From assembly GCA_023053545.1 (NCBI GenBank), contig JAKZAN010000054.1:62001-126000 (forward strand): 64,000 nt of DNA, read 5' to 3'. Both the position numbers and the translations under genes were made by a program. Of the stretch, positions 18,286 to 29,348 are shown piece by piece. Source of the DNA: Lepidurus packardi. Taxonomy: Eukaryota > Arthropoda > Branchiopoda > Notostraca > Triopsidae. Below the pieces are notes generated by a model. That model was not told the origin of the DNA. It worked only from the letters and a program-made list of their open reading frames with translations, and ran no database searches. How positions within the stretch are numbered: the stretch's first letter is position 1; the number at the start of each line of letters is the position of its first letter.

Positions 18286-18388
18286 GGAGCTATTTCCCGC
18301 TGTTCGCTGCAATCTTTTGTTAAGAATTGCGCAGCACAATCAACTTAATGTCAACAAAAGGATTTCCGCTGCCATCGGGGCTAGGGCA
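18286..18388 (+). repeat. Dispersed intergenic inverted-repeat element, copy C
   Basis: Begins GGAGCTATTTCCCGCTG and ends GCCATCGGGGCTAGGGC. The arms ATCTTTTGTT (18312-18321) and AACAAAAGGAT (18353-18363) are complementary, with one bulge, and CCCG near the left end can pair with CGGG near the right end. It lies between pyrH and frr, both on the plus strand. Confidence 0.78.
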
Positions 18389-18446
18389 TCACAATAAAAT
18401 AGAGTTTTACCAATCGGCATGAAGCTGAGATAAAATAACAACAACA

Positions 18447-19010
18447 ATGGACGAAGAAATTGATTTTATTTTAGACAGTACAAAAGAGGCAATGGAAGGT
18501 TCTATTGCGCATTTGGAAAAAGAATTCGTAAACATCCGCGCAGGAAAGGCATCTCCCGCAATGATAGGTGGCGTATTTGTGGATTACTACGGGGCTGCAA
18601 CGCCAATATCGCAAGTAGCCAACATTAACGTGCCGGACGCTAGAACCATAACGGTTCAGCCGTGGGAAAAGAATATGCTTCACCCAATCGAAAAAGCAAT
18701 TATGATTGCAAATTTAGGGTTCAATCCAATGAACAATGGAGACACAATCATTATCAGCGTGCCACCATTAACAGAGGAACGCCGACGCGATTTGGCTAAA
18801 CAAGCAAAAGGAGAGGCCGAAGATGCGAAAATCGGAATCAGAAATTCCCGCAAGGACGCCAATACTGATATTAAAAAATTAGAAAAGTCTGGCACCTCTG
18901 AAGATGTTTGTAAAGTTGCAGAAGAAGAAGTGCAAAATCTCACAAACGCCTACATAAAAAGAATAGACGAGCTTCTTGCCACTAAAGAAGCAGAAATTAT
19001 GAAGGTGTAA
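18447..19010 (+). CDS. frr: Ribosome recycling factor
   Basis: Works with EF-G to split the post-termination ribosome. The 187-residue protein has the family segments VNIRAGKASP, TITVQPWEKNML and, later, VPPLTEERRRDLAKQAKGEAE, in order and at normal spacing. It is downstream of pyrH across repeat copy C and is followed by a clear terminator at 19027-19059. Confidence 0.97.
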   Translation: MDEEIDFILDSTKEAMEGSIAHLEKEFVNIRAGKASPAMIGGVFVDYYGAATPISQVANINVPDARTITVQPWEKNMLHPIEKAIMIANLGFNPMNNGDTIIISVPPLTEERRRDLAKQAKGEAEDAKIGIRNSRKDANTDIKKLEKSGTSEDVCKVAEEEVQNLTNAYIKRIDELLATKEAEIMKV

Positions 19011-19026
19011 GCCCGATAAATCCAAT

Positions 19027-19059
19027 AAATCCGTCCCAACACCCGAGGCGGATTTTTTT
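19027..19059 (+). terminator. frr terminator
   Basis: Stem AAATCCG (19027-19033) / CGGATTT (19049-19055) followed by a T-run, 17 nt after the frr stop. Confidence 0.8.
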
Positions 19060-19082
19060 ATATTATTCCCATTATTCCCTTC

Positions 19083-21338
19083 ATGAAGTATTTGATAATT
19101 TTATTGGCTTGTTTTTCCTGCTGCGCACAATCGGTTGGCCAAGGTGCTGCTCACAACAATATGGGCAGCGCACAATCAATAATTAAGGAAGCCATTGCAA
19201 GAAAAACAACAAACGACCCCAAAAAGCAATTTTCATCATTCGAATTCCAAAGTTACAACCGCCTTGTTTTAACCGCCGACGCAGATTCGATACCAGGTTT
19301 AATAGATACTATAAAAATAAAAAAGCGCGGAAGGATAATCACTAAAATTGATTCTACGCAATACAATTTTAAACGAAAGATGCAACGACAGCACCTTTTC
19401 GAAACTGAAAAAATATCCACGTTTCAATTCGACGGCAACACGCTAAAAGAAACAATTGTGGGAACGCGAATGTCTGGCTTTTCGCAACCAGTTTATGAAG
19501 TAGTAGGTTTCAGGCTCCAATCTTTTTCGATCTACGATGAAAAGTATGAATTGATGCAGGTAAAGTATAACAGCCCAATTGCGTCGGATGCATTTCGTGA
19601 TTATCAATACCAATTAATCGGCTCAGCATTGGTTCAAAATCGGAAAGTTTATGTTGTTGTTTTTAAGCCAAAAAAGACTGAGATTAAAAGTGGACTAGAA
19701 GGAACGCTCTATATCGACGAAAAGACATACGCCATTGCCCGAGCAGTAACAAATGTTCGTGGTCTGGTATATGTTAGTGCAATACATGACTTTAATTTTA
19801 TGCCGGAACAAAATATCTGGTTCCCCAAAGGCCGTCAATTTAAATTAAGAAAGGGCACAAATGAAGTCGACATTCAAATATTTGGCGAAACCATTCAATT
19901 TGACAGTGAGATCGAAGTTTCTGAAAGCCGTAAAAAGCAGCTCTCGGATTATACGTACTTGGTTTCTGAAAGCAGGTATTCCAATATCAGATACAATCAG
20001 CCTGTCGCAATCAAAAAGCCAGGCATTTCTATTGACGTAAAAGATTCGGCTGTGAAGCGTTCGGAGGAATTCTGGAATGAAAGCCGCGGCGAAAAATTAG
20101 ACCCACGCGAATACAATACTTATGCAGCATTGGACACTTTTGTGGCAAACGGCAAATATGAAAAAAAGTTGCGGCTTGGCCGAAAGGTAATAAACGGGTA
20201 TATTCCCTTTGGTCCAATTGATCTTGATGCTCGTTATTTCTTAAGTTATAATAATTTTGAAGGCTTCAGATTGGGTATTGGCGGAATTACGAACGAGCTC
20301 TTTTCGGAGCAATACAGGTTGGAGGGCTACACGGCATACGGAACTAAAGACGGGAGTTTTAAATATAATTTTGGCGGTGCGCTTCGCATTGGTCGTTATT
20401 CCAATACGTGGATTGGCGGTTCATATACAGATGATGTGCGGGAAATTGCAAGCACGTCATTTGCCATCGACAAGCGCGTATTCAAATTGTATGATCCACG
20501 GCCCATAAACGTGAGTACTTTTTATAGTCATCAAACACAGCGCATCTATTTCGAGACGAAGTTATTGCCTGGAACGGAAAGCATTTGGCAGTTGTCACAT
20601 GCCACGATTCAGCCTAAATTCAATTATGTATTTATAAATAATGGTCAGTTTTACAATCGTTTTGAAATGACAACTGCGATGGTTTCTGTGCAGTGGAATC
20701 CATTTAGTGATTATATGCAAACGCCAAAAGGCCGAATCGAGGTAGAAAAGCGCTTCCCTAAGTTCACTTTTCAATTCACCACATCGGTACCAAATATTAA
20801 ACAAAATGATTTTGATTTCTCTAAAATCGACTTCCGTGCTAATTACGAAAAATCATATTTAAACGGACAAAAGTCGGCTTTTCTAATCGAGGCAGGTTTC
20901 GCCTTTGGAGATGTTCCCTTAACACATTTGTATAACACATCGCCAAACAGTCTCACAAAAGACAGGTTGCTTCAGCGCATAACCATTGCAGGGAAAAATG
21001 CTTTTGAAACGATGTATTTTAATGAGTTTTTTTCCAGCCAATATGCAATGCTCCAAATTAAGCATGGTTCAAAACGGATTCAATTGATTCGGAATGTGAA
21101 GCCAGCACTCGTGTTTGTTTCGAGAATGGCGTGGGGCAATATGCAACATCCAGAACAGCATCAAGGAATTGCTTATAAAACACTGGACAAAGGTTTTTTT
21201 GAATCTGGAATTGAACTCAATCAAATTTACAAAGGTTTTGGACTTTCTGGATTTTATCGCTACGGCCCTAATCAGCTACCAGCTTTGGAAGATAATATTT
21301 CCATCAAACTAAGTTTTATACTGAATATTGGACTATAA
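19083..21338 (+). CDS. DUF5686 family outer-membrane protein
   Basis: A 751-residue exported protein with an N-terminal hydrophobic signal (MKYLIILLACFSCCA; it could be processed as a lipoprotein at C12 or as a standard signal peptide). The N-terminal third has the DUF5686 pattern, including the segment LEGTLYIDEKTYAIARA. The C-terminal half has alternating hydrophobic/aromatic strands ending in LSFILNIGL, consistent with an outer-membrane beta-barrel. I see no clear carboxypeptidase-regulatory domain, which many family members carry. Function unknown; the nearby antiporter is on the other strand. Confidence 0.82.
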   Translation: MKYLIILLACFSCCAQSVGQGAAHNNMGSAQSIIKEAIARKTTNDPKKQFSSFEFQSYNRLVLTADADSIPGLIDTIKIKKRGRIITKIDSTQYNFKRKMQRQHLFETEKISTFQFDGNTLKETIVGTRMSGFSQPVYEVVGFRLQSFSIYDEKYELMQVKYNSPIASDAFRDYQYQLIGSALVQNRKVYVVVFKPKKTEIKSGLEGTLYIDEKTYAIARAVTNVRGLVYVSAIHDFNFMPEQNIWFPKGRQFKLRKGTNEVDIQIFGETIQFDSEIEVSESRKKQLSDYTYLVSESRYSNIRYNQPVAIKKPGISIDVKDSAVKRSEEFWNESRGEKLDPREYNTYAALDTFVANGKYEKKLRLGRKVINGYIPFGPIDLDARYFLSYNNFEGFRLGIGGITNELFSEQYRLEGYTAYGTKDGSFKYNFGGALRIGRYSNTWIGGSYTDDVREIASTSFAIDKRVFKLYDPRPINVSTFYSHQTQRIYFETKLLPGTESIWQLSHATIQPKFNYVFINNGQFYNRFEMTTAMVSVQWNPFSDYMQTPKGRIEVEKRFPKFTFQFTTSVPNIKQNDFDFSKIDFRANYEKSYLNGQKSAFLIEAGFAFGDVPLTHLYNTSPNSLTKDRLLQRITIAGKNAFETMYFNEFFSSQYAMLQIKHGSKRIQLIRNVKPALVFVSRMAWGNMQHPEQHQGIAYKTLDKGFFESGIELNQIYKGFGLSGFYRYGPNQLPALEDNISIKLSFILNIGL

Positions 21339-21358
21339 AAGCTTATTCGGGATTGCTC

Positions 21359-23630
21359 TTATGGTTTGATAATCAATACGGATGGAATATTACTTAGCCA
21401 AGAGCTCTGCGTTTCCAGAAGTTTTTTCCAGCTTTCTAAACTAATAATCATAATGTCTTGCTGGATTAAGAAATCGCTGGTGACTTCAGGTTGCTCTAAG
21501 ATAGAAATGTTCTGAGGATAGTGCCCTTTCAGTGAGTTCACCGTATTTCTGACGTCGACATTTTCGCTAGGAGCGCTGTCAAACTCATAAAAATTGATCT
21601 CAGAATCGTTATTCGTAATTAGCTTACGTGCAAAACTTATTAAAAAACGATCTTCAAAGCACAATATTGGCATAAAAACGCGATCCAATCGATCCAAGTC
21701 GTTATCAACTAGAATGCCTACTGCTCCTTTGGATTTACTCACAATTTGGCGTGTACGTTCATCAAAAGGCGAATTTTCAAACAGCCCTTCTTTTCCAATA
21801 AATTTGTCGATTAATCGATCGGGGTTTATAATGCGGGTGGTATACCCAAGTACGCGCCCAAGTAAAGTTCCTTCAAAAATCGATTGTCCCAAGCCAATCA
21901 GCAGTAAGTCGTATTCGCCGCGGTTTGCAATTTCAATAATATCAGCATCAATGTCACTGGATGCTTTGAATAATGACACTACTTTCTGGCCCAATTCTTC
22001 TGATTCAGCAATTACTGGTGTGAAAACCCTGCGTTCCTGCTCTTCCAAATCAAAGGTGTGCAGTTCATTAGAAAGCGTTAAGTGCATAGCCGTAATTAAT
22101 GGATCTTTGCTGTCTTTTCGCACCAAACTATTGGCTAGCCTTAACAGCGATTTGCCGCGCTCAGCATTTCCGAATGAAATCAGAATTTTATACTTTTTTA
22201 TTTCTTTTATTTCGTCGGGTATTATTGCTTCTTTCGTTTTGAAAATATAGTTAATCAAATTGAGAGCAGGTCCTGTCATAAAAGTCGTTACAAGCGCCAT
22301 CAAAACCATCATCGTAAAAACTTCAGCTGATAGTACGCCCAAATCATACCCAATATTCAACACCACTAACTCCATTAGGCCTCTTGTGTTCATAAGGGCG
22401 CCAATGGTTAAACTATCTCGCCAATTCTGACCAACAAATTTCGCTGCTAAGGCACTTCCCACAAACTTTCCGATAACGGCAACTGCAATAATGAAACCAG
22501 TCACTTTTAGCAATTGCGGGTCATTTATCAAGCCGATTTGGGTTCGAAGTCCAGTAAACACGAAAAATAAGGGCAGCAATAAAATTACAGAAACGTCTTC
22601 GACTTTTTCGATGATTATGTTTCTAAATTTAGCGCTATCGGGCATAATTGCACCCGCCATAAAGGCACCGAACAACGCGTGAATTCCGATTATTTCAGAC
22701 ACATAGGCCGATATTATAAGCGTCAGCAGAAATATCGCAACAAGCGGTTTGCTTAAACTTTCTCGTGAATGTTTGAGTTCGCCAACGCGCGATAGAAACG
22801 GCCGCACTATTTTGAGCATTACTAAAACGTAGGCCAGAGCCAAAGCAATAACATATAATGAGCTTAGAAAAGATCCCGCTTTCACAATTGCAATAACTGC
22901 AGCGAGTATGCACCACGCCGTGATGTCATCGGCGGCGGCACACGTAATAACGATAGTGCCCAATTTTGTTTTGTGTATGCCTCGTTCTTGTACGATTCTG
23001 GCCAATACCGGGAAGGCCGTAATGCTCATTGCGATTCCTAAAAATAGCGCGAAAGAGGTAAACTCGACGTTTCGCGGCGCAAATTTTTCGTAAATCGTAT
23101 AGGCCAATCCAACGCCAAGCGTAAACGGAATAATAATACTTGCATGGCTAATAACTACTGCGTCATTGGCTTTGTTTTTTAATGCTTTGAGATCCAATTC
23201 CATCCCAATAACAAACATGAAAAGAATTAAACCAATCTGACTCAGAAACTGCAAATTTCCGAGGGATTCGACCGGGAACAGTAGCTGAGAATATTCTGGA
23301 AAATAGTGGCCAACAAGAGATGGACCAAGAACAATTCCAGCAATCATTTCGCCAATTACGGAAGGTTGCCCGATTTTCCGAAAAAGCCATCCAAAAAATC
23401 TGGCTACGAAAATTATGGTTATGATTTGAACCAATAATATGGCCAATGGATGTTGAATATTATGCGACAACGACTCTAAAAAGTTCTTCCCACCGGCTGT
23501 TTTTTGAATTTGATATTATGATGTCTCTGCCGTTCTCCAGAACACGACCTTGTTGCAGAAGCCAATAAATAATGACTGAAAAACCGCCTGTAACAACTAT
23601 GTAAAATATCGAATTCTTGTAGTTTTTCAT
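21359..23630 (-). CDS. CPA2-type cation:proton antiporter with USP-like tail, frame broken near the 5' end
   Basis: Membrane antiporter exchanging Na+ or K+ for H+. The main frame from 23470 down encodes about 12 helices of the Na/H-exchanger domain (with [12 protein letters not shown] typical of CPA2/KefB-like proteins), then a cytoplasmic tail with two universal-stress-protein-like segments. That frame has no ATG at its start. A second minus frame begins with ATG at 23630 ([13 protein letters not shown], a membrane helix) and ends just past the join. One base too many in the A5/G run at 23478-23483 separates them; without it the protein is 756 residues. Probably a sequencing error. Confidence 0.88.
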
Positions 23631-23789
23631 TAATTAGGACAGAGATTAAGTAGGGAATAATAAGCCAGCCAAATATATAAATTATACGATTATAAATTGA
23701 CGTGCAATCAAATTAATATGTTGCTCAAAGTACAGGCTATTTTAATGCTTAATATTTTATGAAGTGCAAATATGTCCCATGGTTTTAGT

Positions 23790-23797
23790 TACCTTTG
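23790..23797 (+). promoter_or_regulatory. MMPL transporter promoter, -7 box
   Basis: TACCTTTG, 20 nt before the ATG at 23817. Its position rules out the upstream in-frame ATG at 23772. Confidence 0.6.
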
Positions 23798-23816
23798 CGC
23801 CCATAAAATTTCACAG

Positions 23817-26267
23817 ATGATTAAGTGGTTCAGTTTAGGATTTTGGGAGCTAATTGCCAGAATTATTCTAAGAAACAGGGCATTCATGCTTTTGTTAATT
23901 TGTTTGATTTCGGTTGGGCTTGGCTTGCAGTGGAAAAATATAAAATTCACCTATACTGAGGCAAATTTGCTTCCAGACGACAACATCGTTAATATCCAAT
24001 ACAACGCATTTTTAGATAAGTTTGGGGATGAAGGCAATTTGGTAATAATTGGCATCAAAGACCCGGCATTTTTTACACCTAAAGCTTTTTCGGCTTGGCA
24101 TGAAATGATGGCCAAACTTCAGGACGAAAAGGAAGTTAGCTTGATTGTTTCGTTAGAAAATTTAAAAAAACTAACAAAAAACGATTCGTTAGAAAAGTTT
24201 GAATTGAAGCCGTTTGTTAAAAAAAGTCAGACAGTCGACACGAAGTATCTGCAGCAAATTAAGGCAGAATTGTTTCGAGATTTGCCTTTTTACGAAGGTT
24301 TGCTGTTCAATAAACGTTCAGGAAGTATTCGGTCGGCAATCTATCTCGACAAGAAAATTATCAATACGCCAGCACGAAAAGATTTTATTCTAGAAAAACT
24401 AGTGCCAGCAGTAGAAGAGTTCGAAGCCAAGACTGGTATCGATTTGCATGTCTCCGGAATGCCTTACATCAGGACGCTAAATGCTGAAGTGATTTTGGCA
24501 GAAATCGGAATTTTTATCGGGGCTGCGCTTCTAATTACGTCGCTGCTATTCTTTTTCTTTTTCAGAAGCATTCGCGCAACGCTAATTTCTTTGCTGATCG
24601 TAATTATTGGCGTTCTATGGTCTTTTGGTGTAATTGGACTGCTTCATTATGAAATTACGGTACTAACAGCCCTTGTGCCATCATTAGTAATCGTAATTGG
24701 TGTTCCAAACTGTATTTTTCTAACCAATAAATACCACCAGGAATATAAAGTACACCGAAACAAAGTAAAAGCTTTGCAGCGCGTGGTCACGAAAGTTGGT
24801 ATGGCCACATTAATGACAAACCTGACCACTGCCATTGGCTTTGCAACATTTGTGGCGTCTAACAACAAATTGCTTTATGAATTTGGTTTTGTAACGGCCA
24901 TAAACATCATGGGATTGTTTTTGCTGTGTTTGATTTTAATTCCAATCGTGCACAGCTATGGTCCACCGCCCAAAGATCGGCATTTGGAACATTTGGATCG
25001 AAATTATGTAACAGCATTTCTGAACTGGATTTTAAAGACGATAAAGTACAACCGGTTTTCGATCTACGTGGTTTCAATTTTTCTTCTCGTGCTGAGCATT
25101 ATTGGTATCTATGAAATTAGAATCTCGGGTAGTATTATCGAAGATATGCCTAAAAAAGCGCCTTTTTTTAAAGATATAGTGTTTTTTGAAGATGAATTTG
25201 ATGGCGTGATGCCGTTGGAAATTATGATTGATACCAAACGAAAGAAGGGCGTCATGAAACTTTCAACACTTCAAAAAATGGAAGAGTTGGAAGAAACCAT
25301 AAACGAGAGTCCGCAGCTTTCGAAACCGTTGTCGATTGTCAATTTAGTTAAGTATTCGAAGCAAGCCTATTATAACGGGAATCCAGCATATTATGAATTG
25401 CCAACGCCACAGGAACAAAGTTTCATTTTGGCCTACGCGAAAAATGCGTCGAAAGGATCTAAAGATAATTTGATGCAAAGTTATGTCGATTCGACTGGTC
25501 AATTTGCACGCATTACAACTTTCATGAAAGATGAAAATGGCAGTCAAATGGCCAAGATCGAAGATCGAATTCTCGAAAAAGCCAATAAGGTTTTTCCGCC
25601 AGACCGCTATAATGTAACAATCACCGGAAAGGCGCTGGTTTTTCAAAAGGGAACAAATTTCTTGTTGAATAACCTACTAACGTCACTGGTATTTGCAATT
25701 TTCCTTACTTCATTGTTGGTGGCCTTCATGTTTAGATCCTTCAAAATGGTTCTGGTTTCGATGATACCCAATTTGTTGCCGCTTATTTTAACGGCAGGTC
25801 TAATGGGTTTTTGCGGAATACCGCTAAAGCCATCGACTATTTTGGTTTTCGGTATCGCATTCGGACTTTCTGTTGATGATACTATTCGCTTTTTATCGCA
25901 ATACCGTCTGGAATTGAAGAAGCACAATTGGCGGATCCGAACGTCGGTATTTGCAGCATTCAAAGACGCAGGGCTGAGTATGTTTTATACTTCGATTGTG
26001 TTGTTTTTTGGTTTTTCCGTTTTTATGTTAAGTAGCTTTGGCGGCACAATCGCTTTGGGCGGATTGGTGTCCATCACTTTGTTTTTCGGAATGCTTGCAA
26101 ATCTGATGCTTTTGCCAGCATTGGTACTAACCTTGAACAAGACGCTTGCCAATAAACAAGAATTTATAGAGCCAAAAATCGATATTACGGAACACTCTGA
26201 TGAAGAAATCGACAATTTGGCACAAGGAAGATCCAAACAAGATGGGGCTTCAATTGATCAAGAATAA
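23817..26267 (+). CDS. MMPL/RND family transporter
   Basis: An 816-residue inner-membrane transporter of the RND superfamily, MMPL branch. It has two repeats, each with one helix, a large periplasmic loop and a cluster of five helices (about residues 215-390 and 620-800). The second cluster contains FGIAFGLSVDDTIRF, matching the conserved GxxxxD region in helix 4 used for proton relay. The substrate is likely hydrophobic (lipid or hopanoid-like), by family only. ATG 23817 is chosen because a promoter box ends at 23797; the reading from 23772 would begin upstream of the transcript. The C-terminal tail is polar and acidic. Confidence 0.87.
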   Translation: MIKWFSLGFWELIARIILRNRAFMLLLICLISVGLGLQWKNIKFTYTEANLLPDDNIVNIQYNAFLDKFGDEGNLVIIGIKDPAFFTPKAFSAWHEMMAKLQDEKEVSLIVSLENLKKLTKNDSLEKFELKPFVKKSQTVDTKYLQQIKAELFRDLPFYEGLLFNKRSGSIRSAIYLDKKIINTPARKDFILEKLVPAVEEFEAKTGIDLHVSGMPYIRTLNAEVILAEIGIFIGAALLITSLLFFFFFRSIRATLISLLIVIIGVLWSFGVIGLLHYEITVLTALVPSLVIVIGVPNCIFLTNKYHQEYKVHRNKVKALQRVVTKVGMATLMTNLTTAIGFATFVASNNKLLYEFGFVTAINIMGLFLLCLILIPIVHSYGPPPKDRHLEHLDRNYVTAFLNWILKTIKYNRFSIYVVSIFLLVLSIIGIYEIRISGSIIEDMPKKAPFFKDIVFFEDEFDGVMPLEIMIDTKRKKGVMKLSTLQKMEELEETINESPQLSKPLSIVNLVKYSKQAYYNGNPAYYELPTPQEQSFILAYAKNASKGSKDNLMQSYVDSTGQFARITTFMKDENGSQMAKIEDRILEKANKVFPPDRYNVTITGKALVFQKGTNFLLNNLLTSLVFAIFLTSLLVAFMFRSFKMVLVSMIPNLLPLILTAGLMGFCGIPLKPSTILVFGIAFGLSVDDTIRFLSQYRLELKKHNWRIRTSVFAAFKDAGLSMFYTSIVLFFGFSVFMLSSFGGTIALGGLVSITLFFGMLANLMLLPALVLTLNKTLANKQEFIEPKIDITEHSDEEIDNLAQGRSKQDGASIDQE

Positions 26268-26278
26268 AAATAAGAATA

Positions 26279-26286
26279 TATATTTG
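26279..26286 (+). promoter_or_regulatory. asnS promoter, -7 box
   Basis: TATATTTG, with TTG 22 nt upstream (26254-26256). The asnS ATG is 35 nt downstream. Confidence 0.55.
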
Positions 26287-26320
26287 TAATCTGATTCTGA
26301 AATAGGATTTTATCAAAATT

Positions 26321-27760
26321 ATGAAAATGAAACATACAAAGGTTAAAAGTCTGCTTTCAAGCACATCAACGGTTCATGGCATCAACGCAAAAGGATGGGT
26401 ACGTACTTTTCGGAATAATCAGTTTATTGCACTAAACGACGGTTCAACAATAAATAACATTCAGTGTGTTGTCGATTTTGAAAACACCCCTGAGGAGGTC
26501 TTAAAACGAATTACTACTGGTGCGGCAATTTCTGTTTATGGCGATTTAGTTGAAAGCCAAGGTGCAGGTCAGAAATATGAGATTCAGGTGCAACGTTTGG
26601 AAATTTTAGGCGATTCTGATGCCGAAAAATTCCCGATGCAACCGAAAAGGCATTCATTAGAATTTTTGCGAGAAAATGCGCATTTACGTGTCCGAACCAA
26701 TGCTTTTGGGGCCATTATGCGTGTTCGTTCTGTTTTGTCATTTGCTGTTCACAAATATTTTCAGGACAAAGGTTTTGTTTATGTGAACACGCCAATTATT
26801 ACTGGTGCAGATGCTGAAGGAGCAGGCGAAATGTTCCAAATTACTGCTTTACCCATAGACGCATTGCCTCGAACGGAAGATGGAGCAGTGAATTATAAAG
26901 AAGATTTTTTTGGGAAACATACAAACTTAACTGTTTCGGGTCAGTTGGAAGCGGAAACGTTTGCCATGGCATTGGGGCAAGTTTATACTTTTGGGCCAAC
27001 TTTCCGTGCCGAAAATTCTAATACGTCTAGGCATTTGGCTGAATTTTGGATGATCGAACCAGAAGTCGCATTCAATGACTTGGATGATAATATGGATTTA
27101 GCAGAAGATTTTATCCAATACGTAATCAAATACGCATTGGAAAAATGCGCAGACGACATTAAGTTTTTAGAAGGCCGATTGATCGACGAGGAAAAGTCAA
27201 AGCCACAAGCGGAACGCAGCGAAATGACGTTGACAGAAAAGTTGCAGTTTGTTTTGGAAAACAATTTCAAAAGAGTTTCCTATACAGAAGCAATCGATAT
27301 TCTAAAAAATTCGAAGCCAAATAAAAATAAGAAATTTCAATATCCGGTCGACGAATGGGGTGTTGACCTCCAAAGTGAACACGAGCGATTCTTGGTAGAA
27401 AAACATTTCAAATGTCCTGTAATTTTATATGATTATCCAGCGAACATTAAGGCATTCTATATGCGCCTCAACGAGGATGGAAAGACGGTCCGCGCAATGG
27501 ATATCCTTTTCCCGGGAATTGGCGAAATTGTTGGCGGTTCGCAAAGAGAAGAGCGCTATGATGTGCTAGTCGAGAAAATGAAAGCTTTGGGCATCGACGA
27601 AGAAGAGCTGTGGTGGTATCTTGACACGCGACGTTTTGGTTCAGCTCTCCATTCAGGCTTCGGACTTGGTTTCGAGCGTTTGGTGCTGTTTGTGACTGGT
27701 ATGGGCAATATTCGAGATGTAATTCCTTTTCCGCGAACGCCTGGAAATGCTGAATTTTAG
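26321..27760 (+). CDS. asnS: Asparaginyl-tRNA synthetase
   Basis: Charges tRNA-Asn; class IIb synthetase. The N-terminal OB-fold anticodon-binding domain (about residues 15-105) contains [18 protein letters not shown]. The catalytic core has [21 protein letters not shown], class II motif 2 ([20 protein letters not shown]) and motif 3 ([15 protein letters not shown]). The 479-residue length and the insertion pattern match bacterial AsnRS rather than AspRS. rpoN follows with a 78-nt gap. Confidence 0.97.
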   Translation: MKMKHTKVKSLLSSTSTVHGINAKGWVRTFRNNQFIALNDGSTINNIQCVVDFENTPEEVLKRITTGAAISVYGDLVESQGAGQKYEIQVQRLEILGDSDAEKFPMQPKRHSLEFLRENAHLRVRTNAFGAIMRVRSVLSFAVHKYFQDKGFVYVNTPIITGADAEGAGEMFQITALPIDALPRTEDGAVNYKEDFFGKHTNLTVSGQLEAETFAMALGQVYTFGPTFRAENSNTSRHLAEFWMIEPEVAFNDLDDNMDLAEDFIQYVIKYALEKCADDIKFLEGRLIDEEKSKPQAERSEMTLTEKLQFVLENNFKRVSYTEAIDILKNSKPNKNKKFQYPVDEWGVDLQSEHERFLVEKHFKCPVILYDYPANIKAFYMRLNEDGKTVRAMDILFPGIGEIVGGSQREERYDVLVEKMKALGIDEEELWWYLDTRRFGSALHSGFGLGFERLVLFVTGMGNIRDVIPFPRTPGNAEF

Positions 27761-27838
27761 AATATTGTTATAAGTTTAAGGATTGATATTAGGAAAGAAC
27801 AACAACAACTTTTAACTTTAGAATCTAAAAGGTTTTCA

Positions 27839-29308
27839 ATGCTCAAGCAATTTCAAAGTTTAAAACTTTCGCAGAAACTATCTCCGCAGCAAATTCAATT
27901 GATGAAATTGATTCAATTGCCTATGCAAGCATTCGAGCAGCGCTTGGAAGAAGAATTAAATGAGAATCCAGCTCTTGAAGTGGGAAAAGACGAAGCGGAA
28001 AATTACGAAAAGGATGAGTTTGATAATGAAGAATATGATGATTATGATGAGTCTGAGTCGGATCGAATAGACGCGGAGGACATCAATATCGATGAATATT
28101 TAAGCAACGACGACACGCCAGATTATAAACTTTCTGCTAATAATTATAGTGATGATGATGAGGTGCGAGAATCGCCTTTAGCCGCAGCAATAACTTTTCA
28201 TCAGGATTTAATTAACCAGCTCAATACTTTTATTTTGAGTGAAGAGGAGCGGGAAATTGCAGAATTTCTTGTGGGTAGTATTGATGATATGGGCTATATC
28301 CGAAGAAGCATATCTGATATTGTTGACGATATGGCTTTCACACAAGGCATTTATACAGATGAACAAACCGTCGAACGAATGTTGCATGTGGTTCATGAGT
28401 TGGAGCCAAGTGGCGTTGGTGCACGCGATCTAAAGGAATGTCTGATGCTGCAATTAAAGCACAAAACACCAACTGAATATGTTGAGCTGGCCACCAATAT
28501 TATCGAACACCAATTCGACGCTTTTACAAAGAAACATTACGACAAGTTGCAACAACGTTTTGGAACCTCGTTGGAAACACTAAAAAAAGCGATTGATGAA
28601 ATTGAGAAACTGAATCCAAAACCTGGAAATTCCTTCTCAGGCAACAACAAACAAACAGAGCATATCGTTCCAGATTTTGCGATTAGAATAGTAGAAGGTG
28701 AGCTGGAGCTAACACTCAATGGCAGAAATGCCCCGTCTTTGCACGTTTCACGGGATTACCAAGAAATGATGCAGACCTATAAGGATTCGAAGATGAAAAG
28801 CACAGCTCAAAAAGAAGCTGTAACATTTATCAAACAGAAATTAGATTCAGCTAAATGGTTTATTGACGCAATCAAGCAGCGCCAAGAGACTCTTTTCGTG
28901 ACCATGAATGCCATCATGCATTATCAGCAAGAGTATTTCCTAGATGGAGACGAAACCAAGCTTCGCCCCATGATATTAAAGGATATTGCAGATATGGTGG
29001 GACTTGATATTTCGACCATTTCGCGCGTAGCAAACAGTAAATATGTTGACACGCCAAATGGAACAAAATTGATCAAAGAATTCTTCTCTGAAGCCATGAA
29101 AAACGATCAGGGCGAAGATGTTTCAACAATCGAAATCAAGAAAATATTGCGGGATATTATTGAAGAAGAAGACAAGAAAAAACCTTGGCCAGATGATCAG
29201 TTGGCAGATTTATTAAAAGACCGCGGATACCCAATTGCCCGCAGAACAATCGCAAAATATCGCGAGCAACTTGATATTCCGGTTGCTAGAATGCGAAAAA
29301 AGATCTAA
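27839..29308 (+). CDS. rpoN: RNA polymerase sigma-54 factor
   Basis: Alternative sigma factor that needs an AAA+ activator to open promoters. Region I at the N-terminus is Gln/Leu-rich (LKLSQKLSPQQIQLMKLIQLP region, residues 7-27); an acidic region II follows (about 44-75); then the core-binding and DNA-binding domains. The RpoN box ARRTIAKYRE is at about residues 466-475. The 489-residue length is normal. A matching activator gene lies at 49437-50690 in the same window. Confidence 0.97.
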   Translation: MLKQFQSLKLSQKLSPQQIQLMKLIQLPMQAFEQRLEEELNENPALEVGKDEAENYEKDEFDNEEYDDYDESESDRIDAEDINIDEYLSNDDTPDYKLSANNYSDDDEVRESPLAAAITFHQDLINQLNTFILSEEEREIAEFLVGSIDDMGYIRRSISDIVDDMAFTQGIYTDEQTVERMLHVVHELEPSGVGARDLKECLMLQLKHKTPTEYVELATNIIEHQFDAFTKKHYDKLQQRFGTSLETLKKAIDEIEKLNPKPGNSFSGNNKQTEHIVPDFAIRIVEGELELTLNGRNAPSLHVSRDYQEMMQTYKDSKMKSTAQKEAVTFIKQKLDSAKWFIDAIKQRQETLFVTMNAIMHYQQEYFLDGDETKLRPMILKDIADMVGLDISTISRVANSKYVDTPNGTKLIKEFFSEAMKNDQGEDVSTIEIKKILRDIIEEEDKKKPWPDDQLADLLKDRGYPIARRTIAKYREQLDIPVARMRKKI

Positions 29309-29348
29309 GGACTATACCGAACAAGATTTTAAAGAAGTTTTTTTATAG

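Noticed and set aside
21594..22250. 218-codon plus-strand open frame opposite the antiporter
   Set aside because: Antisense to the universal-stress-like tail of a clear CPA2 antiporter; Ser/Lys-rich shadow.
28013..28160. Acidic repeat-like GAT/GAA-rich DNA as a tandem repeat
   Set aside because: It encodes region II of sigma-54, which is acidic in the family; no regular repeat unit.
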